DNA of 64,000 bases, taken from the NCBI GenBank assembly GCA_028551475.1, contig CM052361.1:19223274-19287273 (forward strand), written 5' to 3'. Within the stretch, counting starts at the first letter, position 1. Every line of letters starts with the position of its first letter. This document shows positions 35,615-48,500 of the stretch, in pieces. The notes beneath the pieces were generated by a model. That model made no database searches and had not been told where the DNA came from. It saw nothing but the letters and a program-made list of their open reading frames with translations. The position numbers were made by a program, and so were the translations under genes. Source of the DNA: Casuarina equisetifolia. Lineage: Eukaryota; Streptophyta; Magnoliopsida; Fagales; Casuarinaceae.

Positions 35615-37700
35615 AGTATGATACATAGCAAGAATGCATCTTCATAGTTTTAGGTAGAAAGTATACAGATAGCTACTTATATCATCAACTGCTTACCTTA
35701 AGAAGGACTTGAAAATTTTCTCTTTTTGAGAGATTGCTAAACCATAAACCTATAATAAGTTAGTTTTGTGTTTGTGGGTGTGTATGCTATGTGTTCATTC
35801 CAACTTCATAGTGTTGGAAATTGAATAGAAAGGTAATTTGATGTATTTTTGTTGTATATAATGAAGAAAGAAAGGGGTGAAGGTGTTGTGATATGGTGAC
35901 CAATCAATGTTATATTTCTTGTCATATAGTATTTGATGAAGCATTCTCATGGTGGCTTATGAAGTAAAAAAATGTAGCAGAAGTTGATCATAAAAGTGAT
36001 AGGGATGAAAAATCAAGTAAAGATATCATGATGAAAAAGGATGATCATGTGGATAGTCATAAAAAAATCTGACTTTGATGTTGCATCTAAGAAATCTACA
36101 AATCTATAGCATATTGAAATTTTTTCTACTAGAATATGATAAAAGAATAGACCTCTTTAGTTAAAGGAGGTTGAATAAGAAACACTTGTTGTACTAAAAA
36201 GATCTACTAATTAGGTGATTGAACTCTAAATTTATTGATGCTCGCCTAGCTTTTAAGAATCATAAGTTTAAGCTTGAAATATTTGAAGAAGCATATAGCT
36301 AAAAGACGTGGTGAAAAGCAATCAAGAAAGAGTTCATGGCTTTGAAATAGAGTCAAATGTGAGAGTTAGTTCCAAAAGCAAATGATGTGAAACCTATCTC
36401 ATATCATTGGGTCTTTAAGTTGAAAAAGAGAAATGGTGGCTTCATTAAAAGGTATAAGGCATGCTTGGTAGCTTGATGCTTTTTTTAAAAGTACAACTTG
36501 GATTATGAAAAGACCTTTATTCCTATTGTAAAGATTATGAGTATGAGGATGTCATTGGCAATTGTGGCTAACAAAGGATCTAAGCTATGACAAATATATA
36601 TTAAAAATGTTTTTCTACATGAAGAATTATATAAAGAAATATATGTGGAGCAACCAAAGAGGTTTGAGGAGTATGGAAAAAATAATTATGTTTATAAGTT
36701 AAAGAAGCCTTGTATGGCTTGAAACATGTCCTTAAAGCTTGGTACATAAAGATATTAGAGTTTTCTTATAGATTGGATACTTGGTCACACATGTAGGTTC
36801 AAGTGTTTTTGTGAGAGTTCAAAATAACAAAATTTTCTATCATTGTAATTTATATTGATAATCTTATGATAATTAGCTAGCTAGAGAAAAGTTACTTGTT
36901 TTCAGAAAAATGAGCTAAGGATTTGAAATATTGTTTTTGGTACTAAAGTTCACTCCAATTGTGGATGGTCTCTTTCTAAGTCAACAAAAGTATGGAAAAG
37001 ATTTGTTGTTGGAGTATGGAATGAAAGATTGTGTTTCAGTTGATATACCAGTTGAGCCTAAAATTAAGCTATTAGTTAAAAGTGAAAGATTACAAGAGCT
37101 TGCCATGTGTAGGCAACTAGTTAGCAGCTTACATTATCTAATATTGACAAGGCCAAATATTACATTTATAGTTAGATTATTAATTCAATTTATGTGTAAT
37201 CCTTAAGGACCTCACTTGCTAGCTACATAGAGAGTACTACAATGTTTTAAAGAAACAATTGATCTTAGCTATTATATAAAAGAGGTGAATGTAATTTGGT
37301 TGTTTTTGTGATGTTGATTATGCTAGAGATAAAAACTATAGAAGATCAATAACTGGGTAGTTGTTTAATCTTGGCTCACTGCTATTTTATGGTGTGGTAA
37401 ACGGCAACTAATTGTTTCCTTATCTATAATAGAAGTTGAATATAGATTAGAAACTATAGCAGCACAAGAAGTTATATGGTTAGTGCAATTATTAGATGAT
37501 TTAAGGTGCTTGAAAGTGAAATAATACAAATATCTTGTGATAATCTATTTGCTACTAAGATGGCTAAAAATCCAAAGTATTATGCAAAAAATAAATACAT
37601 AGAAATTCACTATCACTTCCTTTAGGAAAAGTTTCTTTTAGGGAGAAGTTGATTTGTATTTAGTGAAAACAAGTGAGTAGGTTGCTGATATATTTACAAA
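35615..37700 (+). pseudogene. Copia 2 integrase C-term, RT and RNase H, broken
   Basis: Integrase C-terminal sequence is followed by reverse transcriptase with SYHWVFKLKKRNG and YKACLVA. Further RT blocks are NVFLHEELYKEIYVEQPKRF and FLSQQKYGKDLLLEYGMKDC. The open frame 36931-37206 covers the RT C-terminal part. The RT YVDD box is changed to a YIDN-like form (IYIDNLMII). RNase H traces end before the polypurine tract. Confidence 0.8.
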
Positions 37701-37793
37701 GGAATGGAGTACTCTTACTTTCAAAAAACATAACAGGATGCTTGGATTGGTGAATAAAGAATCATTAAGTAGAGTTGATGTTGAGGGGGAGAA

Positions 37794-38094
37794 TTAAAGG
37801 CCCAACATCAATTCTTGGCCTAATGAAATGTGTAACACGGGCCTATGTAAGAAAGTTTGTTTGTTTATTATAGACTATGTTAAGATTTATAGTTAGAAAA
37901 TAAAAATTGTGTTTTTTTTTTTTTGCTACTATTGTGTATCCTAGAGGAAGAACAATCTCACCTTCAACCTTGAGGTCATTGTACTTTGATTTTATATCAC
38001 TATCTTATTATTTGGTGTTGTTGTTCTCTTAAATGGTGTATGAAAACTATTTTAGTGTGATTTATGAGAGATTTGAAGTAGAAAATCATTTACT
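37794..38094 (+). repeat. 3' LTR of Copia element 2
   Basis: Follows the polypurine tract directly and matches the 5' LTR along its whole length, with a longer T tract near 37915. The final CA appears altered (TTTACT). Confidence 0.78.
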
Positions 38095-40349
38095 TCAACA
38101 GTTGTTATATAGGGATGAGGTCCAAGCCATATAACCAAATATTATGATTAAGCCCACATATGTCTCACTGCCCTTGACAAATCTTGGGTCCTCAATTCAT
38201 TAGCTCATTGATACACCTTCCTTTACAAACTTAGATGACTCATGAGCCTTTACTCCATTTAAGACATCACTTGTTCTTCCTTGATGCTCAAGTGGCTCTA
38301 CCAAGCCTCTCATATGGAATAAAGATTATATGTACCCTACTTTAAACTCTATAGATACTCATTACTTTATTTCCTCATATGTCAATTTTATCAAGTTGTT
38401 GCTAGAGCACTTATGTTGCACTACTCTCATCTCTAACTTGTAAGAACTATCCTCTTATCATAAGGCCATCAAGGACCAATATTAGAATAGGTTATGGAGG
38501 CTGAACTACACAATCTTGTAGAAAACCACATAAGGGAGACTGTGCTCATGCTTGCTCAATAATCTACAAAATCAAGTATAGTAAATGGATCTATTAGGAA
38601 TATAGGCATTCTTATATTTAGTTTATGATGAAAAATAATTGAGTTGTATTTTTGAAAAATAATAAAATTATTTTTGTTGCTAGAATTGTGCCATAGAGAA
38701 AAATAATAAGTAATCTTTTGCAATACTTCTATTTAGTATTATACTTGAACTTAATATTAAACATGGGAATATTTATTTATTATCCATTCTTTTAGAATTT
38801 CTAATATTCAAAACATATATGATTGTCTTATTTATTCCTTGAGTCGCATGGTTTAAGGGAAAAATTTTTCTCACATAAAAAGCATAACCCATAATGTAAG
38901 TTAAGTGCACCCTAAAAAGATGACTGGCCTAAAATCAGTGTGGAGCTTCTCAAGAGAATAACACATGGCCAGCCCAATCCGAAATGACAGTCCAACCGCA
39001 AGCCAAGCCCAAACAGCCTTTCATTAAATCCAGCTATGTGTTTTGATGAGAGAGACAAGTGGTGCAAAAATTGGAGCCGTTAAACACGATCTTTGCGTGA
39101 ATGCGGCCCTTTTCGTTTGGTTTTTGCTTTGCTAATCTCTCTCACTGTCTCTCTGTCACTATTTAACTTTCTCTAACGTTCACGGGCAGAAAAGTTCGAT
39201 TTCGATTTCTCCAACGGCCACTTGCCAAAATCAGAACCCTAACAAAGGCTTTGACTCCTTATGTGGCTCCAACGGATGTTTTCTTGTAGAACAGAAATGG
39301 CAGAAAAACGAGAAAGAGAAGAAAAACGCTGAACGGAAGCTGGTTTTATATCGTCGTATTCTTTGTTTAATCTTGCAATTTCCTTTCACTTTATCTTGCT
39401 TGTTTACTGTTGGTGTTAACATATCATCTAGATAGCAAGTAGTGATAGTTTGGTGTTAATTTGTGTTGGAACTCTAAGTGTAATTGCGAGGGTGTTGTGC
39501 TATTATTCATATACTCTTTCAAAATCTTAAGGGGTTAATTGTTTGCTGAAAATACATATTTTAATCTAAAGATTATCATAAGAAATCATGTGCTTATGCT
39601 CAGATTTGTAAAGCCATAGATTGACAAAATTGAGGATTTTTTTTTTTTTACAAAAAATAAGGGTATCATTGATTCATCCTTTTATATATACTCTTGCCCA
39701 TGTGTTCAATCTACCTATATACATTATATCACACTCAAGCGCCATGTAAAGCTGTACCCGGATCTAACTTGCATTGGAAGGGTATTTGAACACACTTGTT
39801 GATTTCGTTGGTGCAATACACATCCACCAAGTTAAAGAAAGTGAACAATATTTCTAATGTGCTGATTGTATTTGATGTTGCAATAGAAGTATTATAGAGA
39901 CTAATCCTATTTATTGTAGATTCGGTTTTCTGAATTGAATTATCATTGTCTTTGTCTTGTAAGAGAAGTATATGTAAACGATCAAAATATTCATATCCCT
40001 TTGTATAGTGTTTTTGGTTCTCTTGTTGTAAAAGAGTTCATAAAAGTTAAGACCAACAAGCCAACCTAATTCAATCCTTCCCCCCTTCTTCCTCTTTCTT
40101 AGGTTTCCAAATAGTTCTTACAAAAGCCCATCTAGTGACAAAGGGTTTCATACAATGCAAGTGACTTAATTTTAAAGAGACTCTCGCTCCCATGGCAAAG
40201 GAAGTCAAATTCTTTTTTTCTTTTTTCTTTTTGGTTTTTTGTTTTCCTTCCATTTGTTGCCTTCTAAGATTAGTGTCTTTATCAAATAAACATCCACAAT
40301 GCTTTCGTTCATAATAACTTGAATTAAAAGATTCACATGAATCTCCTAT
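38095..40349. other. Spacer, unrecognised, probably retroelement-derived
   Basis: No gene. A GC-richer stretch at 38930-39340 with CT-rich runs looks like an old promoter or leader, but no coding exon follows. The 39700-40100 part ends in a C-rich run before CTTCTTCC, like the LTR of element 1, which hints at another LTR remnant. Confidence 0.4.
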
Positions 40350-41938
40350 TGGGTTTTATGGCTTAACAAGAAGGAGGGTTGAATTATTCTTATACCAAAA
40401 ACTATGTTTTTTTTTTCTTAAATAATTTAATCAAACAATTCAACAATTTATATGATAATAAGTAATCAAACAGAATTATTTAAGCAAATAGAGAGTAAGA
40501 GAATCAACACCCAATTTACCACGGTAGTTCGGCACTCTATCTTAGAGTCTTACATTCATCCTATTCTCCTTCAATCTAACCGATTGAAATCACCTTTACT
40601 CAACTGATTAGGAGAATACATTCTCCTTAATCCAAATAATTCATTCTCAAAGGAATTATCAAGTCTGAATACAAAAAATGATCAAAAGATTATATACAAT
40701 AGCAAATCCCCAAATAATGTGTTAGTTTATGGGATATTGCTAATCAGAGGAGCTATTCAAACAAATATATCAAGATACAAAGCTCTTATCACGAAATTCT
40801 CAATTTGAAGAAATTAGGGTTTCGGATTTTCCTCAAAATTTATGTGCAGAAAATGTTTATAAGTGAAATCAACACATAAATAATGTTATACAAGCTATGA
40901 TTAAAGATATAATTGAAGATTAAACCAGATAATCAAATATCACTGAACCCTTATGAATCACCGAATGATCAACAATCTCAAATCAAATGGTAAGTAAGCT
41001 TAATAAATTTTCTTCACAAAGGAAACGCTTCAAATAGATGTCAATCATCAAGAGAAAATCTTCTCGCACACCTCCTTTAAATAGAAGCAGATCTAGGGCT
41101 ATTCTTTGAATCAAACCTGAACCATAGCCTTCTTCCCGTTAGGAATAGTAGGCTATCTATCAAATCAGCCTCATATCAACCTTCAAATTCAAAATCCAAC
41201 CATTCTGACAGCCCGTCTCCTTCAGATTCCTCTCGTTGAGGTTTCGGTGTTTGAGAGAAGCGAAAGCAGCATCAAGGAGAAGTGAAATGGCTAGCGGCTA
41301 GGGCAAGCTCGTCGAAGAATAAACACCTCTTATGTGCCCTTAAGTGAGATGACGTTGTGGCCAGAAAATGTAACAAGGAAGCTTCAATTATGATCAAGAC
41401 GACACGTAACATGGAAGCTTCAATTATGATCAAGACGGCACCATAACAAGGAACGGGATTGGGCTGACGTGAAGTTGGGCCACACCCATATTGTCTCAGT
41501 CTAGCAGCAACAGTCCAGTGATAACATATTCAGCAGGTATATACGGTCCAATATCAACAAGGTCCAAAAATATGATCTTTTACAAAGTTCATATTTTGGT
41601 GTATTGCATATATTGATTTTAAACTAATATTAACATTGAGTTAATGTCCCTTATGTTCCTGCAATTTCATCAAACCAAGTATCATATTTCTAAAATAAAA
41701 TATATTTAAATAATCAACATATATTAGAATATATGTCACAAGAACTTTAAGAATATATTTTATGCGAAAATGTAGGAACTTGGTTACTTTATAATATCAT
41801 TAATTGATATTATAATTTGTACACATTTTATTTCTTATAGTTTTTTTTTTTTGCACATTTAGAAAAACATATTTTAAGAATTGATATTTACAAGAAAATA
41901 TTTTCAGTCACAACAAAACCTTATTTTCCAACATCTCC
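40350..41938 (-). repeat. Minus-strand Copia LTR, truncated element
   Basis: On the minus strand an LTR start TGTTGGAAAATAAGG at 41938 is preceded by the polypurine tract TATTATGGGAGA (41939-41950). Reading leftward, it carries the 56-bp block also present in the LTR of element 1 (41769-41824 here), a GAACTACCGTGGTAAATT motif near 40530 and a C/T-rich CAACCCTCCTTCTTG at about 40370. The order matches element 1's LTR. The left edge and PBS were not found, and the interior to the right is replaced by unrelated or plus-strand sequence. Confidence 0.6.
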
Positions 41939-42169
41939 CATAATAATTACATAGATAAGAAAGTCTTGAGTGTGTTGATTTTGTAGATCTATTTATGAAT
42001 TAAACTAAGCATCAAGATGGTAGCACACCAAATTTACCATAACCCAAATTTAGCACACCTTATGCAATCCAAGTAGAATCATACTCTTTTTACATGGATA
42101 AAGATACTTAATTACCTTATTTGTTAATATACTTCAATGATATCTTAATTATGAGTAATAGTAAATATG

Positions 42170-43005
42170 TTATTTAAGGATCTCAAGAAATTTTTGCATT
42201 GTATTTTTCTATATTAAAAATTTGAGATCTCCTAAATATTTTTTAGACATTGAGATTGCTCCCTTAATGAAAATATATTCTAAAGGTCATATCAAAAGCT
42301 AGTCTTAGGATGCAAGCCTATTGTTATCTCAATTAAGCACAAGATAAAGTTGATGACACTTGAATATGACATAGGATCATCACCATTAAATGAAGATCTA
42401 CTCAAAGATCCTTGAGCTACTAGATATTTATTGGAAAACTCATTTATCTCGTCATGACTAAACCAAATGTATGTTATACAATTTAGAATTTAGACAATTC
42501 ATCCATAGTATAAAGTTGATGATGCATGAATATGACATAGGAGCATCACCATTAAATGAAGATCTACTCAAAGATCCTTTAAGCTTCTTCATGCTTATGT
42601 TGTCATGTAATATGGAGATAGTGGCTTATAGCGATAGTGTTGACATTACTTACCATATGAGTAAAAGGTATCTTACTAAGTTTTATATTAAATTAATAGA
42701 TTTTTTTATCATCATAGAAAATAAGAAAATAATCAATTGTCTCACTTTCATTTGATAGAATATCATGCCATGCAAGTTACACTTTGTGAAATATTTTGGG
42801 TTTGAGGATTGCTTTAGGATCTCAAAGTGTAGATAAAAGGACCTATTTTTTTTTTTTGTATTGTGATAATGAGGTCATTCTTAAACTTCCAACTAATTTG
42901 GTATTCCATGAAAGAACAAAGTATACCAAAGTTGACTGTTATTTTACTAGAGATAGGATTCAAGAAGATATTATTAAGACAAGAGAGATAAGAATCACAA
43001 AATAG
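42170..43005 (+). pseudogene. Copia RT C-terminus / RNase H fragment
   Basis: Plus-strand fragments show RT C-terminal sequence (ISKYFLDIEIAPL, LLKDP), then RNase H (YCDNEVILKLPTNLVFHERT and VDCYFTRDRIQEDI). Stops and frameshifts occur. About 75 bp is duplicated (42344-42414 and 42510-42582). There is no LTR on the left; the AT-rich sequence after 43010 with TATATATAAG at about 43204 may be its 3' LTR remnant. Confidence 0.75.
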
Positions 43006-43284
43006 CTTGTAAACAGAAGTTGATTATTTTCTTAATTGGATGTAAGATTCTTTATATGTGCATTGGGTGATTGGTTGTCATAATCATCATGTTTTGGAAT
43101 TGTTTAGATGTTATATGCTTATGTAAAGAGGAAAATGTTTATTTTCCTATTATGTAGAATTTTTTTCTTTATTGTTCAATACATGTATTATAAACAAGGC
43201 CTAATATATATAAGTTTCCTACCAGTTCCCAAACTTGCTAAGCTTTCCATTGTTAATACTTTGTGACACTTTCTACTCTCGTTA

Positions 43285-43525
43285 TTCGGGGTTCCTTTAT
43301 TGAACCTTGAAGCTCTTTAAATCGCTGTTCCATATTTGTACACGCTGTTGATTTCTCCGCCATCAATCAGGTTTTTCCCCTCTCCACATGCTGTATCTTT
43401 CCTCTCCTACGTTTTGGGTTTCCTCTGTTGAACCTTAAAGCTCTGGAATCGCTGCTCCACATTTTGCACACACTGTTCATTTCTTAGCCATCTATCGCGT
43501 TTTCCTCCTCTCCACACGCTGAGTG
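43285..43525. repeat. Imperfect 128-bp tandem duplication
   Basis: Two diverged copies about 128 bp apart share TTGAACCTT, AAGCTCT, AATCGCTG, CTCCACA and ACGCTG in the same order. GAACC anchors are at 43302 and 43430. Both copies are T/C-rich. Confidence 0.75.
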
Positions 43526-45238
43526 CTTTGCGGCCATTTATGGGCGTTTTTTGCTGGCCAGCAAAAGCGGCTTCCTCCAAACGCCGCCTGAGTCAACTCC
43601 TTTACAACAACCATCGTGCATGACCTCTCTTCTCGGCTTGGTCCTGCATTCTCTTTTCCTTCGCCTGCCGCGAGGTCTCTTCTTTTGGCTGGAGTATTCG
43701 GATCTATCATTTCCACAATGATACATTAGTTACACACGCTCTATGCACAGAGGTGCTTCATCTTCACGTTCTTTATCTTATGACCACGTGAACTCTCTTC
43801 TGCCAGCAGCATTATCTTCGTACCCACGTTGCTTTGATGGGCATGTATGCCATCGTATATGGCGGCATGTGGACAACCCAGGCTGGCTCCGTCACTCAAG
43901 TTGGGTTTGACCATCAATCAGTGCCTCTAGAATGCAAAATCAAAGGAAAAAAAAAAACCCAAAAATCACATCTAGGCATTTTCTTGTTGTGTTAGAAGTT
44001 TGGTTTCCTCACAAACGAGATTCTCCATATAGCAACTTTCATAACATTCTCTTCATGCTGGAACCTCGCCCAGTACTAGTTATTGGAAGATAACGAGGTT
44101 CTCATTCTAGTTGTTGACAGAATAACATAATCACTCAACAAACATAGAAAACATCAAGATTTACCTAGTTTAGGAGAAACAATTTTCCTTTTATTTCAAA
44201 ACTTTCTTACGCTAATGAACTACTAGAGAATTTCCCTCCTTAGTGTTTTTACACTTTGTTTATCTTGATGACTCACAAAATTACCAATATAAGTCCTTTA
44301 AAACCTTATATTTGTAGATAACATAAGAAAAGGCTTTGATAAAATAATCATTTTTCCCTTATAAGTAAAATTACTATGATATCTTTATACCTAATTTTTA
44401 CTTTGTAACTAAAATAAATGACAAAAAAAAAGACCTTTAAAGAACTTATTTATCTACCTTTAAACTACTTGAAAGTTTATAGATACTAATATTCCAATGA
44501 GATATGATCTGAAAATACCGAAAGATATTATTTCCTTACTCGAGTTTTGACTTATGATCAAACTCTATTCGTTTTCATAACTAATCAAACATATCTTCTA
44601 GGGATAAACTATCTATTAAGTTTTAAATGGTGATTAAGAATTTTTTTTAATTTACAATCACTATTTTTCTGCTCTTAACTTCACTATGATTTCATACTGC
44701 AACGTCTAGGTTAGAATATAAATATTTTTCCTCTTTGTTATCAATTTTTTGTTGGTAATTCTTTGATTGGAAAATAAAATTTATATTTATTTATTTATTT
44801 TTGGAATGTTCATGGATTTGATTTGAATTATGACATTTAGGTCTTATAATTTTAATTGTGGCATTACAAATTAAAATTCTTGTGATAAAACCAAGTATAC
44901 CTGAATTTGGAAGTTCCCTTTAGGGTAAGAATTCTAGTATTGCAAACGGAACATGAAGTCTATAAATGATTCAAGATGGAAGAATACTTTTACAACCTTC
45001 GAAAAAAGATTTGTTTGCTAAAAATTAAAAAAAAAAAATTATCTTGTTTCATCTCCCTCCTTCCAATTCTTTTTATTACAATTTCATTCTATTCACTGTC
45101 TACCTTTTACAATATCATTGCAAATCAGTTTGATAGTGTAAATTAAGTCATCCAATTAAAATCACTTTTGCTTATCAAGCACTTTTATTTGCTTTGTCAA
45201 TCGCTTCCCATCTTATTAACCATTCCCATTATTTACTC

Positions 45239-45270
45239 CGCCCCCGCCCCGCCCCGCCCCGCCCCGCCCG
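45239..45270. repeat. (GCCCC)n pentamer tract
   Basis: Starts with CGCCCCCGCCCC, then repeats GCCCC for about five units, followed by more C-rich sequence to 45290. On the minus strand this is a run of GGGGC with at least four G-tracts, able in principle to form a G-quadruplex. It stands out in an AT-rich spacer. Confidence 0.9.
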
Positions 45271-45550
45271 CACACCTCCCCCCACCCCCCAACAAATAAC
45301 TAAAAATTCCGCTTTCTATGCCCTTTCTTCCCTCGTCAAGAGTCCTCCTCAAGCTTGGCATTTTTAGTGTTAGCCAAACACATAACCTACTGTATACATG
45401 GACAGGTTTTTTACCCCAGTGATCCCTCAACCCATTGCAAAATCTTAATATCATTATCGAAAAATTCCTCCATGGTAACATAAAACATACTAAAGAGAAC
45501 GATAAATCCAAGTCTTGATAAACCTGTAAGAGAGTAATAATCCATTCCTT

Positions 45551-45576
45551 ACTATTCTCTCTCTCTCTCTCTCTCT
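45551..45576. repeat. (CT)n microsatellite
   Basis: CT run of about 26 bp in the spacer, 280 bases from the GCCCC tract. Confidence 0.9.
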
Positions 45577-48500
45577 GGGTAGGTTTTCTGCACGCGTACA
45601 AGTGGGAAATAATGAATAAAATAAATATTTTTCATGATAATTGTTTGATGATTAAATGACAAATGGTGAGAATATCCCGAACAGTGGTACAACATGCGAG
45701 CTGGCCCATGAGCGATGCAATATGATTACAAATGGGTCTACTTTGCGAACCCACTATATAGTGGATTTGGTCTTCTATAGGAGTGGAGCTAAACATACCG
45801 GAAGTTACTAATTACTTTTTACATTCTTTGATTACGAAGTTTATATTGATTTTCGGATGATTTGAAGTAGTGTAATTATATAGAAAGACTAATATTTTCA
45901 TTTTTGGATAATCTTTTGATTTTGATTACAATATATAATTTTGGTTTGCATCATTCCAACTAATTATAATGTTACACCCCATATAACTTTTTTTTTCTTT
46001 GGTTTGGTAAAGGAAATGGGTTAGTGTTGAACGTGAGACCTTTGCGCCTTATGTAGTGTCTATTCTCAAATTGAACTAAATGCTTACGGACATCCATCCA
46101 ATGTAGCATTGTCAAAGCATTAATAATTTTTCCAAATTTTTAAAATGGGCTTTATCAAAATGGGATCTTGATAGTCTAGTGCATGAAGGAAAAGAAAATT
46201 TAAAACGTTATAAACTTATTTCCTCGTATAATTAATAATTAAAAGAATCCATTTTCTGGATTAAAAAATGTAAGTAAGTATTTGTAAGTCGGCGACAATG
46301 ATGGTGTTGCACTCTTCTGAAAATGAGGGGTCCGCCGGAGCCCAGTCCCCAACCTATTGAATTAGACATCACGGGGTTACACTAACTCGGGAAAGTCTGT
46401 GCTGCACAACTCCCCGGAAAGGAATCACGGGACGTTGCAGCCCCACTCTCCTGAATTTGACCGACTAATTACGTACACGCGTCCTCTAACGCGTAGGAAA
46501 GGACAAGAGAGCGTAGAAGACTATCCAAGCCAAAGCGAGGGACCAAGTTGTACGGATCGACTGAAGCAACAGCGCGGCGGCTACGGCCGCCATGCAGTGA
46601 ATGCAGCTGACGACATTGCTATTTTGAAATGTTAAAATTAGATATAAAAATTATTTTTTATGATTTTAATATGATATTAAATCTTAAATTTAAATACATT
46701 TATCCGTAGTTTTTATCGCTTTACTGCTGAACTCCTCACATGCCCTATGTACTTTTTCACCACTCAGTGCTTTTGTACCTCGCATAAGCCCGTGGTCCCG
46801 GCTGCCCGCCCTTATTCGCCTGCTTTCCTCGGCTACGGGCTTGTCCCTTATGCTAAAAACAGAGAACGAAAAATCAAAATTCCAGAAGGAAATCTTTTAT
46901 ATTAACCGGAGCTGTTCTTTTCAAAAGGCATTGTGCATGACCCAACTAAATTCGGATTAGGATTACGTGGAAATATTACAATATATAGCTTAAACAGATA
47001 CAAACATAATCATACTAACGCAGCTTAGGATTAAAATTAGCATTATAAAATAAAATTTTCTTTATTTCTAAAAAGTGATATATTTTTTTTGACAAATTTG
47101 ATGTAAATTTGGGAAGGAAAGAAAGAAACAGCTTACAAGGTTTTAACTTAAAGCCGAAAAGAGCAACGGCGCTATAAAGTCTCCCGTGAAATAGAGTGGG
47201 GGTCTAATCCTCAAATTTAGACTGATCTATTCTTGTGGTGGCTAGGCTGAGGCCTGTGCATAAAGGTGCAACATAAATGTAGGTCGGGTCCGACATTCTT
47301 ATAAAAAGCAGCTGTCATGCAAATGAAACGATGCGTGTCGCGTCGGTGTCTCACAAAATGACCCGAATGGCATCTCTTTGGTGGTGCCTTTTCAGCGTCC
47401 ACAATGCTGTCTTCGAATCATGGCTATTTCCCGTACGGGGCATGCCGACGATCCTATAGGCTAACGTGGCAGCGGATCCCCAACGAGCCAAAGTCCCCTC
47501 GCCTTGGGACTCGACCCATCCCGGGGCCAATTTCTCTGTCGCTCGCGTCGTGTAGCTGAACGACAGAGATTTCAGGAGTGTCCCATGAAGAGGGCCTACC
47601 ATATGGTTCGGAACGCGTCATTGTCACTACCAACGAGGTTTAATTGTTCTTCATCGCGGTCCTGGCGTGGATTATCAATTCCACGTAATCCGCGCGTCAA
47701 GTTGTTCGAGGACGAGCTTGCTGGGTTGTCTCTGGCTGTCAAAATATTTGCGCATACGGCGCATGGTAGCATCAGTGACTCCCGGCTGAAGCTTTGCCGT
47801 CAGCTAAATTGTCGCTTTTACTTTACTGATATTCCTTGTAATTTTCGTTTCAGATTTTGAAAGTCAACCCCCGCCATTTTTTTATGAAAAAAAAAAAAAC
47901 CTTTGTTAAAAGAAAAGAGGAGGTTCTTGGCCTTTTTAAGGATAAAGAGACATTCCCAGATGCCTTTACAGTAGTGACTCCATTTTTTTTATAATATTTT
48001 ATTTTATTTTTTATGCTAGATTGCTTTTTATTTTTTTATTTATTTTATCATAACCATATTATACATTATAAGCTTTTATTGGTTCCACATGGATGAGATA
48101 ACGGCTAACATTTTCTATTAAAAGATGGATGGTGAAAAATTAAATCTTTAATCATGAAAGTAAGAAAAGGCATTAAGACTTCAAAAAAGTAATTTATTTT
48201 TTGGTAAATCCGTCATCCATCATCCTTCATCCACTTTCATTTGACTGTAGAAAAGTGCCGTATCGTAGCTAATAATGTAAGATCTTTTTTGTCTTCGGTT
48301 GTTAATGGTTGACAAAGAAAGTTACATGCAGCAAAAGTGACTTCAGATGAGAAACCATTGTCGTAGAAATGAAGGCAAGACTACCATCTTTATGGATCCT
48401 CTACCTACTATCATATCATAGTCATGAAAGTAACACAAGGTGCTCGGTCAAATGAATTAGTTTGTTGGCACCATTCTAAAGAAAGTGCACCTGATTAGTG

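Larger units (their letters stand above)
32432..38094 (+). mobile_element. Copia LTR retrotransposon 2, degenerate, both LTRs present
   Basis: LTRs at about 32432-32728 and 37794-38094 are direct repeats; about four fifths of bases agree by eye. They share GGCCTATGTAAGAAAGT, GTTTGTTTATTAT, CTTCAACCTTGAGGT and TTTGGTG. A primer-binding site TGGTATCTAGAGC is at 32731-32743 and a polypurine tract GAGGGGGAGAA at about 37783-37793. Domains run in Copia order on the plus strand with many stops: gag (about 33300-33830), protease, GAG-pre-integrase, integrase (interrupted by a solo LTR), RT (about 36300-37200) and RNase H (about 37300-37700). The flanks give no clear target duplication, consistent with age. 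Confidence 0.88.

Noticed and set aside
32427-38099. Target-site duplication around Copia element 2
   Set aside because: CTAAC on the left and TCAAC on the right share only the last three bases; not enough to call.
45233-45601. 122-codon minus-strand open frame ending in Gly/Ala/Arg repeats
   Set aside because: It is the translation of the GCCCC tract and a CT microsatellite joined by chance; no domain or splice support.
46399-47860. Open frames in two GC-richer islands upstream of the ARF
   Set aside because: Frames on both strands overlap and resemble nothing; GC content alone explains their length.
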